A stretch of DNA of 64,000 nt from Pedobacter sp. W3I1 (GCF_030816015.1 NZ_JAUSXN010000001.1:186001-250000); one strand, 5' to 3'. Positions 46,571 to 55,453 are shown, numbered from the stretch's first letter. Translations and numbers: made by a program. The notes: generated from the sequence alone by a model not told the origin.

Positions 46571-47705
46571 TTAGATTTGATTTTTAAGGATTTCTTCTTC
46601 TGTGGTGGGGATAATGAAATAAAATTCAGAACCCTCGTCTGGGACACTGTTTACACCAATCGTACCCCCGTGGCGGTTGATGATTTCTGAACAGATATAT
46701 AAGCCAATTCCCAGGCCATTAAACCGGTTACTGTTTTCTTCTACCCGATAAAATTTATCAAAAATTTTATGCTGCTGTTCTTTTGAAATACCAATACCAA
46801 AATCTTTAACGGCCAGATAAAGCTTTTCATCTTTAATATGTGTGGTTACATTAACCTGATTGGTGCCTGGAGCATATTTAATGGCATTGGTAATGAAATT
46901 GATTACAACCTGCTCCAACCGCATTTCATCACCAAAAATCATTTCATCTGTTTTGCCAAGCCTGGTGATTTTAAAATCAGGATTTGAATGTTGCAACATC
47001 TCAATCGCATTATTCACCATATCATCAGCGCAAAAGCGTTTCATGTTAAACTTCATCTTACCGCTTTCAATTTTAGAAATATCGAGCAGATCGACAATTA
47101 ATTCGTTCAGTTTTTCGAGCTGGATGCTGGCTTTTTCGAGATGGTTCAGGGCCATGGTTTTATCATCTCTGTTAAGGCTGCGCTGCAACAGCTGAATATA
47201 CCCTTTTACACTTGTTAAAGGCGTTTTAAGCTCATGGCTGGCAATGCTGATAAATTCATCTTTTTTATGCTCGGCCTGCTTTCGGAATTCGATTTCTTCA
47301 AGCAATTTTTCCTGCACCTCATTAAGCTTTCTATTCTGCTCGTAAATGCGATAAAATGTTTTTATTTTAAGGAGCAGCACATTAATATCAACGGGCTTGG
47401 TAATGTAATCCAATCCGCCGCTCAGGTATCCTTTGGTAATAAATTTTAACTCTGTATTTACAGCAGAAAGAAATATAATAGCCGTATCTTTTGCCCTTAC
47501 TAAAACCCGAAATAGCTTCAGCTACCTCAAAGCCATCCATATCTGGCATTTGTACATCTAGAATAATCAGGACGTAGTTATTTTTTAAAACTTTTTTCAG
47601 CGCTTCTTCGCCAGATGATGCGGTATCAACCTCAAAATTATGTGCCTGGAGTACTTTCTGTAACGAGATCAGGTTTTCGGGCCTGTCATCAACTATAAGG
47701 ATCAT
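46571..47705 (-). pseudogene. Response regulator-histidine kinase with a single-base frameshift
   Basis: An N-terminal receiver (VDDRPENLISL, phosphoacceptor Asp in ILDVQMPDMDGF) joined to a soluble kinase (ASHELKTPLTSVKGY, NFITNAIKYAPG, GLGIGLYICSEI). The frame breaks at 47494-47496: the coding strand reads AAGGGCAAAAGAT where the conserved frame needs AAGGCAAAAGAT. Restoring it gives GFSKAKDTAIIFLS and YLSGGLDYITKPVDI, joining the two parts to 377 residues. As written there are two pieces, 47388-47705 and 46571-47413. It is first in the signalling operon, 18 bases before the hybrid kinase. Error or recent mutation; the rest shows no decay. Confidence 0.88.
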
Positions 47706-47809
47706 CTTTATTAAAACAAATAAGAAGCCGGGATAATTATGTTTGGTTTTGAGATAAAAATCTCATTAACTGTAAACAAACAATGCGATTTTAAAAAAGT
47801 TTTTATTTT

Positions 47810-48652
47810 TTATAAATTGTTTGAATTAAAGGTATCGCCTTGTTTAATATCTCCGGTTTCGAAGCCTTTTTTAAACCAGTACATGCGCTGCGCAGAGGTG
47901 CCGTGGGTAAAAGAGTCGGGTTGAACATCGCCTGTAGCCTGTTTTTGCAATTTATCATCGCCTATGGCATTGGCAGCAGTTAATGCTTCTTCTATATCAC
48001 CTTCTTCCAATTTAAAATCTTTAAGATTTTGTGCATTGTGCGCCCAAAGTCCGGCAAAAAAATCGGCTTGGAGCTCTAATTTTACTGACAAACGGTTATA
48101 TTCTTTTTCGCTAACCTGGCCACGCGCCTGATCTAGCTTTTCCGAAATTCCCAATAAATTTTGAACGTGATGGCCAACCTCATGTGCAATTACATAAGCC
48201 TGGGCAAAATCACCCGCAGCACCGAAACGGTTTTTTAAGTCGTCGTAAAATGATAAATCGATGTATACTTTATGGTCGCCAGGGCAGTAAAACGGCCCCA
48301 CGTTCGCACCTGCATTCCCACAAGCGGTTTGCACAGCTTCCCTAAATAGTCTGAGTTTAGGATACTCATACTGTTTGCCCATGGCCTGAAATTCCTTATC
48401 CCAAACCTGCTCGGTCGATTCGAGAACACCCGATACAAACTGTGCCTGTGGATCATTAGCTGGTACGCCCTGCTTTACTTCCTCCGTCCCTGCAGTAGCT
48501 GGAATCTGACTCACCAAACCTGTTAAATCTTTACCAAAAATTAAGCCGAGCACAACGATTATTATACCAACGCCACCACCCAGAATGGTTTTTCCGCCAC
48601 CACCACTTCTACCGTCTTCTACATTATTACTGCCTTTACCAAACCATTGCAT
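47810..48652 (-). CDS. Neutral zinc metallopeptidase (YpfJ family)
   Basis: 280 residues: an N-terminal Gly-rich leader (GKGSNNVEDGRSGGGG), a transmembrane helix (ILGGGVGIIIVVLGLIFG), and a periplasmic zincin-type domain with the motif AHEVGHHVQNLL at about residue 155. Further family features: GPFYCPGDHKVYIDLSFYDDLKNRFGA and ELQADFFAGLWAH. The C-terminus (SFTHGTSAQRMYWFKKGFE) is standard. The family is a putative zinc peptidase; no substrate is known. Monocistronic. Confidence 0.93.
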   Translation of the reverse strand: MQWFGKGSNNVEDGRSGGGGKTILGGGVGIIIVVLGLIFGKDLTGLVSQIPATAGTEEVKQGVPANDPQAQFVSGVLESTEQVWDKEFQAMGKQYEYPKLRLFREAVQTACGNAGANVGPFYCPGDHKVYIDLSFYDDLKNRFGAAGDFAQAYVIAHEVGHHVQNLLGISEKLDQARGQVSEKEYNRLSVKLELQADFFAGLWAHNAQNLKDFKLEEGDIEEALTAANAIGDDKLQKQATGDVQPDSFTHGTSAQRMYWFKKGFETGDIKQGDTFNSNNL

Positions 48653-48750
48653 AATATTTTTTTTAGTTTAATGTATAACCTTAATTACGGAACAATTGTT
48701 ATACTAAAGTATAAATTATTTTTATTGATTTTATTCTTTCGCGTTGTGGC

Positions 48751-48783
48751 AAAAAAAAGAAGTCGGGTTTAAACCTGACTTCT
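48751..48783 (-). terminator. Intrinsic terminator of gltX
   Basis: On the minus strand GAAGTCAGG-TTTAAA-CCCGACTTC (9 bp with one mismatch) followed by eight T residues. It lies 34 bases after the gltX stop. Confidence 0.92.
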
Positions 48784-48816
48784 CCTATTATTGCTTTGTA
48801 CCCCCTTAGGCACATA

Positions 48817-50325
48817 CTAGCTATTAAAAACAGCAATTGCCTTTGCAATCCTTGCTTTAGTTTCTGCTATGCCCAATAATACAGCAATATCAAAAACACC
48901 TGGTCCAAATTTACCGCCAACTAGCATAATGCGGAAAGGCAACATCAATTCGCCTGGTTTAAAGCCTTTTTCTTCGGCCAGAGCTTTAAATGCTGCTTCA
49001 GCAGAAACGGCATCGCTTAATATTAAACCATCGGCAAAAGTTTTAAAAAAATCAGCTTTTTCAGCTGTCCATTTTGGCTTTACCGAGTTTACGTCATATG
49101 CTGTTGGTGAAACAAAAAAGTAACTGCTCTGTGCCACAAAATCGGGCAATAGTGTACAGCGATCTTTAATTAATTCGATTATGGTGTTTAAAAAAGCTTC
49201 GTCTTTTACTTCAATTCCTGCTTTTTCCAACTCGGCTTTAACTGCCAAATGTAAACTGCCAACTGAAGACTGTTTAATCCACTCGTGGTTATACCACTTG
49301 GCCTTTTCAAAATCGAATTTCGCCCCTGCCTTACTAATTCTTTCTATCGAGAATTTTTCTTCCAGTTCTTTTAACGAGAATAACTCCTGGTCGGTACCAT
49401 CATTCCAGCCTAAAAGTGCCAGCATATTGATAAAAGCTTCGGGCATAAAGCCCATCTCTTTAAATCCCTTGGTTATATCGCCTGTTTTAGGGTCGATCCA
49501 GTTCATGGCATAAACCGGGAAACCTAATCGGTCGCCATCACGTTTACTTAATTTCCCATGTCCATCTGGCTTTAAGATTAAAGGTAAATGCGCCCATGCA
49601 GGCATCTCCGCTTCCCAACCTAAATATTTCCAAAGTAAAATATGAACAGGTGCCGAAGGTAACCATTCTTCTCCCCTAAAAGCATGACTAATTTCCATCG
49701 CCCTATCATCAACCACAACGGCTAAATGGTAGGTTGGCATTCCATCTGCTTTTAACAATACTTTATCATCAACCAACGAGGTTTCGAAACTTACGTCACC
49801 ACGGATTAAGTCGTTAAAATGTACAATTTCATCGGCTGGTACTTTAATACGGATAACATGTGGTGTTTTGGCAGCCAATAACTCTTCTACCTCGCTAATG
49901 GTAAGGGTTAAAGAATTGCGCATTTGCATACGTGTGGCCTGCCCATATTGGAAATTTGGGATTTCTTTACGTTTAGCATCTAAATCTTCCGGGGTATCGA
50001 AAGCGTAATAAGCATAACCATCGCTAATTAACTGTTCGGCAAATTTACGGTAACCTGGTTTGCGTTCGCTTTGGCGATACGGGCCATAAGCACCTGGCTT
50101 ATCAGGACTTTCATCTGGTGTAATGCCGCACCAATCTAAACAGTTCACAATATATTGTTCTGCGCCTTCTACAAAGCGGTTTTGATCGGTATCTTCTACA
50201 CGAAGTACAAAAGTTCCATTATTTTTTTTCGCAAATAAATAATTGAACAGGGCAGTGCGCACACCACCTAAATGCAAACCTCCGGTTGGGCTTGGGGCAA
50301 ATCTTACTCTAACTTTCTTATCCAT
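48817..50325 (-). CDS. gltX: Glutamyl-tRNA synthetase
   Basis: Class I aminoacyl-tRNA synthetase that charges tRNA-Glu. HIGH-type motif in FAPSPTGGLHLGGVRTALFN near the N-terminus and KMSKS-type GKLSKRDGDRLGFPVY in the middle; the RVEDTDQNRFVEGAEQYI stretch is diagnostic. 502 residues is the usual length. The C-terminal anticodon-binding domain is intact. Start codon ATG at 50325. It is a single gene followed by a strong terminator. Confidence 0.98.
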   Translation of the reverse strand: MDKKVRVRFAPSPTGGLHLGGVRTALFNYLFAKKNNGTFVLRVEDTDQNRFVEGAEQYIVNCLDWCGITPDESPDKPGAYGPYRQSERKPGYRKFAEQLISDGYAYYAFDTPEDLDAKRKEIPNFQYGQATRMQMRNSLTLTISEVEELLAAKTPHVIRIKVPADEIVHFNDLIRGDVSFETSLVDDKVLLKADGMPTYHLAVVVDDRAMEISHAFRGEEWLPSAPVHILLWKYLGWEAEMPAWAHLPLILKPDGHGKLSKRDGDRLGFPVYAMNWIDPKTGDITKGFKEMGFMPEAFINMLALLGWNDGTDQELFSLKELEEKFSIERISKAGAKFDFEKAKWYNHEWIKQSSVGSLHLAVKAELEKAGIEVKDEAFLNTIIELIKDRCTLLPDFVAQSSYFFVSPTAYDVNSVKPKWTAEKADFFKTFADGLILSDAVSAEAAFKALAEEKGFKPGELMLPFRIMLVGGKFGPGVFDIAVLLGIAETKARIAKAIAVFNS

Positions 50326-50551
50326 GATTAAGCAAAGAGCAGGGAGTTATCGGCTTAGAGCCATGGTGCAATCCATGCTCAATGCGCCATGCACTATGCT
50401 CGGCACAAAGATATGTTTTTCATCCATTTTATAGTGTTTTCATCTGTGATGAAGCTCTTATGTATTCAAAATGATTGCTATAAGGTTTTTGAAAAAGCAT
50501 AATGGTTTTATGTTTTTTTCGTTTTGTTATTGTAATTTGGCTAGCTAAAGC

Positions 50552-51760
50552 ATGAACCCCTATCAAAAGAAACGCCGCTGGAAGTTTTTCCTTCTCATTT
50601 TTGCCATCTTAATTGGCATTGCCTCAGTATTTTACACCGATTCTTTTGTAAAAAAAATGGAACGTGAAGAGGCCGCCCAGTTTCATCTTTGGGTTAAAAT
50701 TCAGGAACGGGCTATGTTTTTATACGATAATGATGATTACTTCGTAATTGTAGAAACAGTAAGAAAAAACACGAAAACTCCTGTAATCATGGTCGATTCT
50801 GCAGGAACGATTACCTCTTTTTTTGGTTTAGACAGCACCAAAACCAATTACCCCGTTGCAGATACTAAACTCACTTACGATAGCTTATATTTTGTACGGC
50901 AGTTAAGACAGATGAAGGCGCAGCATCCACCTGATGAAATGAATTTTTTGGGCAAGAAGTTTAAGGCTTACTATCGCGATTCATTTATTCTAACACAGCT
51001 GAGGTATTTCCCATACATCCAAATGGGGGTTATCTTTCTTTTCCTTTTAACTGCATATGCTGCGTTTAGTTCTGCGCGGAAAGATGAACAAGACCATGTT
51101 TGGGTAGGTTTAGCCAAAGAAACTGCCCACCAGTTGGGTACACCAATATCATCGCTTATGGCCTGGACAGAGTTGATGAAATCGAAATTTGATGCAGAAG
51201 ATGATCCGTTGATTGCCGAAATGGAGAACGATATTAAACGATTGGAAATTATTACCGACCGTTTCTCGAAAATCGGTTCTAAACCTATACTTGAAGACCA
51301 TACGGTTTATATCGTAGTGAGCGATTTTATCCGGTATTTTAAAGTGCGTACTTCAGATAAGGTTAAATTCAGCATTACTGGCGATGAGCAGGTAAGAGCG
51401 ATGTTAAACGTTCCATTGTTTGATTGGGTGATTGAAAACCTTTTAAAAAATGCAGCAAATGCCATCGAAAACGAAGGCTCAATTTCCATCAATATTATAG
51501 AAAATTTAGCTAAAGAGCAGGTATTTATTGATGTGAGCGATACCGGAAAGGGTATTCCAAGGTCTAAGTTCGATGCGGTTTTTCAACCTGGATATACCAC
51601 GCGTAAACGTGGCTGGGGCTTGGGTTTATCGCTTACCAAACGGATTGTAGAAAATTACCACAGCGGAGAAATTTTTGTAAAAGACTCTGAACTGGGTAAA
51701 GGCACAACTTTTAGAATAATATTAAAAAGCAGTTTAAGATATGAACCGACCACAGCCTAA
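50552..51760 (+). CDS. Membrane sensor histidine kinase
   Basis: 402 residues: TM helices at about 11-28 and 154-172 enclosing a periplasmic sensor of about 125 residues, then HisKA with His193 (AKETAHQLGTPISSLMAW) and an ATPase domain (NLLKNAANAIEN, DTGKGIPRSKFDAVFQPGYTTRKRGWGLGLSL). No HAMP domain is apparent. No response regulator is adjacent. The following dinB and thioesterase genes overlap it and each other, so the kinase may control or be merely co-expressed with them. Related Bacteroidota kinases often stand alone. Confidence 0.92.
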   Translation: MNPYQKKRRWKFFLLIFAILIGIASVFYTDSFVKKMEREEAAQFHLWVKIQERAMFLYDNDDYFVIVETVRKNTKTPVIMVDSAGTITSFFGLDSTKTNYPVADTKLTYDSLYFVRQLRQMKAQHPPDEMNFLGKKFKAYYRDSFILTQLRYFPYIQMGVIFLFLLTAYAAFSSARKDEQDHVWVGLAKETAHQLGTPISSLMAWTELMKSKFDAEDDPLIAEMENDIKRLEIITDRFSKIGSKPILEDHTVYIVVSDFIRYFKVRTSDKVKFSITGDEQVRAMLNVPLFDWVIENLLKNAANAIENEGSISINIIENLAKEQVFIDVSDTGKGIPRSKFDAVFQPGYTTRKRGWGLGLSLTKRIVENYHSGEIFVKDSELGKGTTFRIILKSSLRYEPTTA

Positions 51761-52250
51761 CGAATATCCAACTTGGGGCGAAACCTATATCAGTAAAGTA
51801 GATCGAGATATTTTCGAAATTTTAAACGATCAGGTGCTAAGTCTTCCGGCCTTGTTTAGGGCAAACGCCGATAAGGCTGATTATGCCTATGCCGAAGGTA
51901 AATGGACACTGAAAGAAATGTTAGGTCATATTATTGATGCTGAACGTGTTTTTGCCTATCGCATTACCTGTTTTGCCCGGAAAGAGCAGCAGCCTTTACC
52001 AGGTTTCGAAGAAGACGATTATGTAACCAATGCCCGCTTTGCCCAACGCGATCTGCAAGATCTGATTGAAGAGTTTATTGCGCTACGTAAGGCCAACTTA
52101 TACCTTTTTAAATCTTTAAACGACGACGAACTAAACAGAAAAGGAATTGCTTCGGGCAGAGAAATTAATGTAAAATCTATTTTATTTATTGTAGGTGGCC
52201 ATATTATCCACCATGTTTCCATTTTAAAAGAACGTTACCATGTGGTTTAA
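51741..52250 (+). CDS. DinB family metal-dependent protein
   Basis: 169-residue four-helix bundle of the DinB/DUF664 family. The metal-site His residues lie in GHIIDAERVFAYR (first helix region) and GGHIIHHVSILKERY (last helix). Related proteins act as thiol-dependent hydrolases or isomerases, but the reaction here is unknown. The start lies 20 bases inside the end of the kinase gene; the 3' end overlaps the thioesterase gene by 11 bases, so the three form one operon. Confidence 0.9.
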   Translation: MNRPQPNEYPTWGETYISKVDRDIFEILNDQVLSLPALFRANADKADYAYAEGKWTLKEMLGHIIDAERVFAYRITCFARKEQQPLPGFEEDDYVTNARFAQRDLQDLIEEFIALRKANLYLFKSLNDDELNRKGIASGREINVKSILFIVGGHIIHHVSILKERYHVV

Positions 52251-52662
52251 AAATTTTACGGTTGATGAGCTGAACAATCGCCCTAAAAATCACCTCGGGG
52301 CGTTGCTTGATATCCGCTTTACCGAAATTGGCGAAGATTTTATTACCGGAACCATGCCTGTTGATGAGCGCACGCACCAACCCGCGGGGATTTTGCACGG
52401 GGGCGCCTCGGTAGTTTTAGCCGAAACATTGGGTAGTATTGCTTCATATATGTGTATTGACCCAGAGAAATATGTTGCCGTAGGTTTAGAAGTAAACGCT
52501 AACCATTTACGCCCGGTAAAAAGCGGTTTGGTTAAAGGCATTTGCAAGCCCTTACATATTGGGGCTAAAACCCAGGTTTGGGAAATTAAAATTTATGACG
52601 AACGCGGAAAAATGAATTGCATCAGTCGTTTAACCGTCGCGATTATTAACAAACCGCAGTAA
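52240..52662 (+). CDS. PaaI-type hotdog thioesterase
   Basis: 140-residue single hotdog domain of the PaaI/YbgC-like acyl-CoA thioesterase group. The signature HQPAGILHGGASVVLAETLGSIAS carries the conserved HGG and Glu of the active site; the VGLEVNANHLRPVKSGLVKG strand is also typical. It may hydrolyse aromatic or acyl-CoA esters; the substrate cannot be read from the sequence. Its start overlaps dinB by 11 bases. Promoter presumably ahead of the kinase gene. Confidence 0.92.
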   Translation: MWFKNFTVDELNNRPKNHLGALLDIRFTEIGEDFITGTMPVDERTHQPAGILHGGASVVLAETLGSIASYMCIDPEKYVAVGLEVNANHLRPVKSGLVKGICKPLHIGAKTQVWEIKIYDERGKMNCISRLTVAIINKPQ

Positions 52663-52737
52663 ACGTGCTATCAGATCTTACCATCTCACTGTTACTCAAA
52701 TCTAAGAAACAAGTTATTTAATGCTAAAAAACTAATT

Positions 52738-52757
52738 GTCAGATGGTAACATCTGAC
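52738..52757 (+). other. Hairpin after the thioesterase operon
   Basis: GTCAGATG-GTAA-CATCTGAC, a perfect 8-bp stem with a tetraloop, 76 bases past the thioesterase stop. No U-run follows, so it is a weak terminator or processing signal. The same CATCTGAC/ GTCAGATG words recur imperfectly around it. Confidence 0.5.
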
Positions 52758-52872
52758 AGCATAAGCATATCTGATAATGCGAGATGTCAAATTTTATAGC
52801 AAACTGGCTATGAAACTTGACTTCTCTCCTCCTCATCAAATGAAAACATTTGACGGCACGACTTATTAATAA

Positions 52873-53235
52873 TTAAAACTTGTTATTGTCAAGCCATTTC
52901 TTTTCTACCAGATAAGAAACAATTAAACCCAGCCCGCCGAAAATCCCGATGCAACCAAAATAAATGGCTACCGATTGTCCTTGCTCACTGTTTGTCATAT
53001 CACTGCCGAATACTCCCCTAACAGTAAAGAGTGCTACCAGCAAACCAATTCCTAAACCAACCAACAGCAAACCGAACTTTAAACTTAAAAAGGGTTTGGG
53101 TGTGGCCTTATGTACACCCGGATCGATTCCCCTTTCGATCATTGCCATTTTCTCCTTGTTTGAGAGATAGCGTATTCCAAATATCATTACGAATGCGCCT
53201 AAAAAAAGTGAGATGGGAACTAATATACCTATCAT
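52873..53235 (-). CDS. DUF6249 membrane protein
   Basis: 120 residues with three hydrophobic helices: ILVPISLFLGAFVMIFGIRYL, then, after a loop with EKMAMIERGIDPGVHKATPKPF, the segments KFGLLLVGLGIGLLVALFTV and VAIYFGCIGIFGGLGLIVSYLVEKKWL. This matches the DUF6249 layout. Such genes in Bacteroidota often sit next to ECF sigma factors; here it stands alone, convergent with the thioesterase operon. Function unknown. Confidence 0.85.
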   Translation of the reverse strand: MIGILVPISLFLGAFVMIFGIRYLSNKEKMAMIERGIDPGVHKATPKPFLSLKFGLLLVGLGIGLLVALFTVRGVFGSDMTNSEQGQSVAIYFGCIGIFGGLGLIVSYLVEKKWLDNNKF

Positions 53236-53446
53236 GATTATATTTTTTTAAATTGTAAATATTCTATTGTTTAATTGAACCGTGTTCTGTGTATTATGAC
53301 TACATGCTTTTTAATCAGGTTACACCCTATATAAAAAATATTCAATAACCAATGATCAATCACCAGTGCACCGGCGGAAAACAACGGATTATAAATAGCT
53401 AAACATCAATATTCAATCATCAGGCGCTACCTTGCCAAAACATTCT

Positions 53447-53454
53447 TATTTTTG
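53447..53454 (+). promoter_or_regulatory. -7 promoter element before the Crp/Fnr-like gene
   Basis: TATTTTTG fits TAnnTTTG and lies 17 bases before the TTG start at 53472, supporting a short leader and that start. No clear -33 at the expected distance. Confidence 0.45.
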
Positions 53455-53471
53455 TTTCAAAGCCATCGATT

Positions 53472-54038
53472 TTGATTGAACAACTTAGAAATATAGCCGT
53501 TTTTACCTCATTAAGTGTTGATTCACTGTATGAGATTTCTAAGCATATTCAATATGTTAAACACAAAAAGGGAACGATCATTATCCATGCAGATAAAATC
53601 GAACCTTATTTCTATATCCTCGAAAGCGGTATTGCCAGAGCCTATTCTAATGGCGAAAACCAGCAGATAACCTTTTGGTTTGGACAAAGTGGCGCAGTTC
53701 TTTTCTCTTTTAACAGCTACATTAATAATGGTCCCGGCTATGAGAACATTGAGCTATTGGAAAACTGCCGTTTAATTCAAATCAGGCTAACCGATCTTTT
53801 TTTACTTTACAACCAACATTTAGAAATTGCCAACTGGGGCAGAAAAATTGCCGAACAGGAATTAATTGCTACTGAAAGAAGATTAATAGACCGGGCTTTT
53901 AAAGGGGCGGCAGAGCGTTATCAGGATTTTGTAAATCAATCTCCTGAACTGATTAAAAGAGTTGCCTTAAAACATATTGCCTCTTACCTGGGCGTAACAC
54001 AGGTTACCTTGAGCAGAATAAGAGCAGCTTATAAATAA
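53472..54038 (+). CDS. Crp/Fnr family transcription regulator
   Basis: 188 residues. The N-terminal cyclic-nucleotide-binding-like fold (LSVDSLYEISKHIQYVKHKKGTIIIHADKIEPYFYILESGIARAY) lacks the classical cAMP phosphate-cassette residues, so cAMP binding is not supported. The C-terminal winged helix ends in LKHIASYLGVTQVTLSRIRAAYK. The start is a TTG at 53472; a nearby ATG is not available. It is directly upstream of an SMR transporter gene in the same direction with its own promoter element, so control of that gene is likely but inferred. Confidence 0.9.
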   Translation: MIEQLRNIAVFTSLSVDSLYEISKHIQYVKHKKGTIIIHADKIEPYFYILESGIARAYSNGENQQITFWFGQSGAVLFSFNSYINNGPGYENIELLENCRLIQIRLTDLFLLYNQHLEIANWGRKIAEQELIATERRLIDRAFKGAAERYQDFVNQSPELIKRVALKHIASYLGVTQVTLSRIRAAYK

Positions 54039-54082
54039 ATCATTTTTTAACATTTGTAAAATGCTCCCCGATAAATGTGCCT

Positions 54083-54090
54083 TAAATTTG
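54083..54090 (+). promoter_or_regulatory. -7 promoter element before the SMR transporter gene
   Basis: TAAATTTG fits TAnnTTTG, ending 16 bases before the ATG at 54107. A TTTG at 54053 is rather far upstream to be the -33. Confidence 0.45.
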
Positions 54091-54106
54091 TAGAAACACA
54101 TTTATC

Positions 54107-54427
54107 ATGAACTGGATTATCTTAATCATTGCCGGCCTTTTTGAGGTTGGCTTTACCACCTGTCTTAAATTATCGAACAATTTTTCGAATATAAAATGGA
54201 GTGCAGCTTTTTTTGTCTGTATTATTTTAAGTTTCTTATTGCTGAATAAAGCAACCCAAACTTTACCCATGGGAACTGCTTATGCTGTTTGGACAGGTAT
54301 CGGCGCAGTAGGCACAGTAATTATCGGGATTGTTTATTTCAATGAACCAGCAACCTTTTGGCGGATATTTTTTATCTGCACACTTATCGGTTCTATTGCC
54401 GGGTTAAAGTTTTTTGCTTCAAACTAG
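54107..54427 (+). CDS. Small multidrug resistance (SMR) transporter
   Basis: 106 residues with four transmembrane helices. The essential Glu14 is in LIIAGLFEVGFTTCLK, and the conserved Trp/Gly segment is GTAYAVWTGIGAVGTVIIGIVYFNEP. The sequence leans towards the SugE (guanidinium exporter) side rather than EmrE, as the LFEVGFTTCLK variant suggests, but this cannot be settled by eye. Exports small cations by proton exchange as a dimer. The upstream Crp/Fnr-like regulator is the natural control gene. A 12-bp inverted repeat follows the stop. Confidence 0.92.
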   Translation: MNWIILIIAGLFEVGFTTCLKLSNNFSNIKWSAAFFVCIILSFLLLNKATQTLPMGTAYAVWTGIGAVGTVIIGIVYFNEPATFWRIFFICTLIGSIAGLKFFASN

Positions 54428-54439
54428 CGCGCAGGCCAT

Positions 54440-54485
54440 CTTGCGAAGTTTAAAAGGCTTTAGGGCGCAGGCAAAACTTCGCAAG
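54440..54485 (+). terminator. Inverted repeat after the SMR gene
   Basis: CTTGCGAAGTTT (54440-54451) and AAACTTCGCAAG (54474-54485), a perfect 12-bp stem with a 22-base loop, followed by TTTGA. It is placed 12 bases after the SMR stop and can act as a terminator, but the loop is long and the U-run short. Confidence 0.5.
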
Positions 54486-54537
54486 TTTGACATTGGTAAA
54501 CTCGTTTTTTCCATAAAGGCTATTTTATTGCTTTTTT

Positions 54538-54826
54538 GGAGCGCAAAGCCTGCACAAGAAACCAAGCTGGTTCCCGTGTTACGCTTGTACGCTTCGGGCA
54601 TTCGTTCCTCTGCCCTGCAGGGTACCGCTTCACCCTGGGCTAGGTAGCTAATACCGCATTTCATTTTTAGGGTTGCATGGTGCACCCACGCTGTCCATAA
54701 ACCTGATGGCAGCGACAGCCCCGAAGAATGAGGGCTATAGCGAACAGCAGGACTGCAATCTCCAATGAAAAACTGCCCTTTCATTTCCAAAGAATAAAAA
54801 AGCTATATCGTTTATTTTCTTCTTTC
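54538..54826 (+). repeat. Tandem long repeat, unit A
   Basis: First of three direct repeats. Starts GGAGCGCAAAGCCTGCACAA, contains TGCCCTGCAGGGTACCGCTT and ends with GGCTATAGCGAACAGCAGGA followed by CTGCAATCTCCAATGAAAAA. Period to the next unit is 289 bases. Open frames inside are short and lie in all three frames in different units, so no protein is supported. Fills the 1.0-kb gap between the SMR and ECF sigma genes. Confidence 0.9.
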
Positions 54827-55124
54827 GGAGCGCAAAGCCTGCACAAGAAACCAAGCTGGTTCCCCTGTTACGCTTGTACGCTTCGGGCATTCGTTCCTCT
54901 GCCCTGCAGGGTACCGCTTCACCCTGAGCCAGGTGGCTAATACAGCATTTCATTTTAGGGTTGCATGGTGCACCCACGCTGTTCATAAACCTGATGGCAG
55001 CGGCAGCCCCGAAGAATGAGGGCTATAGCGAACAGCAGGACTGCAATCTCCAATGAAAAGCTGACCTTTCATTTCCAAAATAAAAAGCTATATCGTTTAT
55101 TTATCTGTTTAATTCTCTTCTTTT
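54827..55124 (+). repeat. Tandem long repeat, unit B
   Basis: Second direct copy, nearly identical to unit A over its whole length (period 298 to the next). Minor differences: CCCGTG to CCCCTG in the first third and small changes in the linker before unit C. Confidence 0.9.
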
Positions 55125-55382
55125 GGAGCGCAAAGCCTGCACAAGAAACCAAGCTGGTTCCGGTGTTACGCTTATACGCTTCGGCGATTAATAAAGGTTG
55201 GTGAGCCACCAACCTTTGGAACTGGGCTAAATGGCTAAAACAGCATTTCATATTGCGGGCTTGCATGGTGCACCTACGCTGTTCATAAACCTGATGGCAG
55301 CGACAGCCCCGAAGAATGAGGGCTATAGCGAACAGCAGGACTGCAATCTCCAATGAAAAGCTGACCTTTCATTTCCAAAAAA
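55125..55382 (+). repeat. Tandem long repeat, unit C, with replaced middle
   Basis: Third copy. The first 60 and last 120 bases follow units A and B, but the central GGGCATTCGTTCCTCTGCCC block is replaced by sequence with the perfect hairpin AAAGGTTGGT-GAGCC-ACCAACCTTT (near 55190). It ends 72 bases before the ECF sigma start. Confidence 0.88.
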
Positions 55383-55453
55383 CTAACCAAGGATTATAAT
55401 TTTAATATTTCACCTGTAACCTGCTTATCTTTAATGTAGTCTTACAGCTAAAC

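Noticed and set aside
54414..55353. Several open frames in the tandem repeat array
   Set aside because: They arise from the repeats, differ in frame and start between units, and share only the repeat-derived words; the DNA repeat is the better explanation.
54538..55382. CRISPR-like array
   Set aside because: Units are about 290 bp with no short repeat/spacer pattern and no cas genes.
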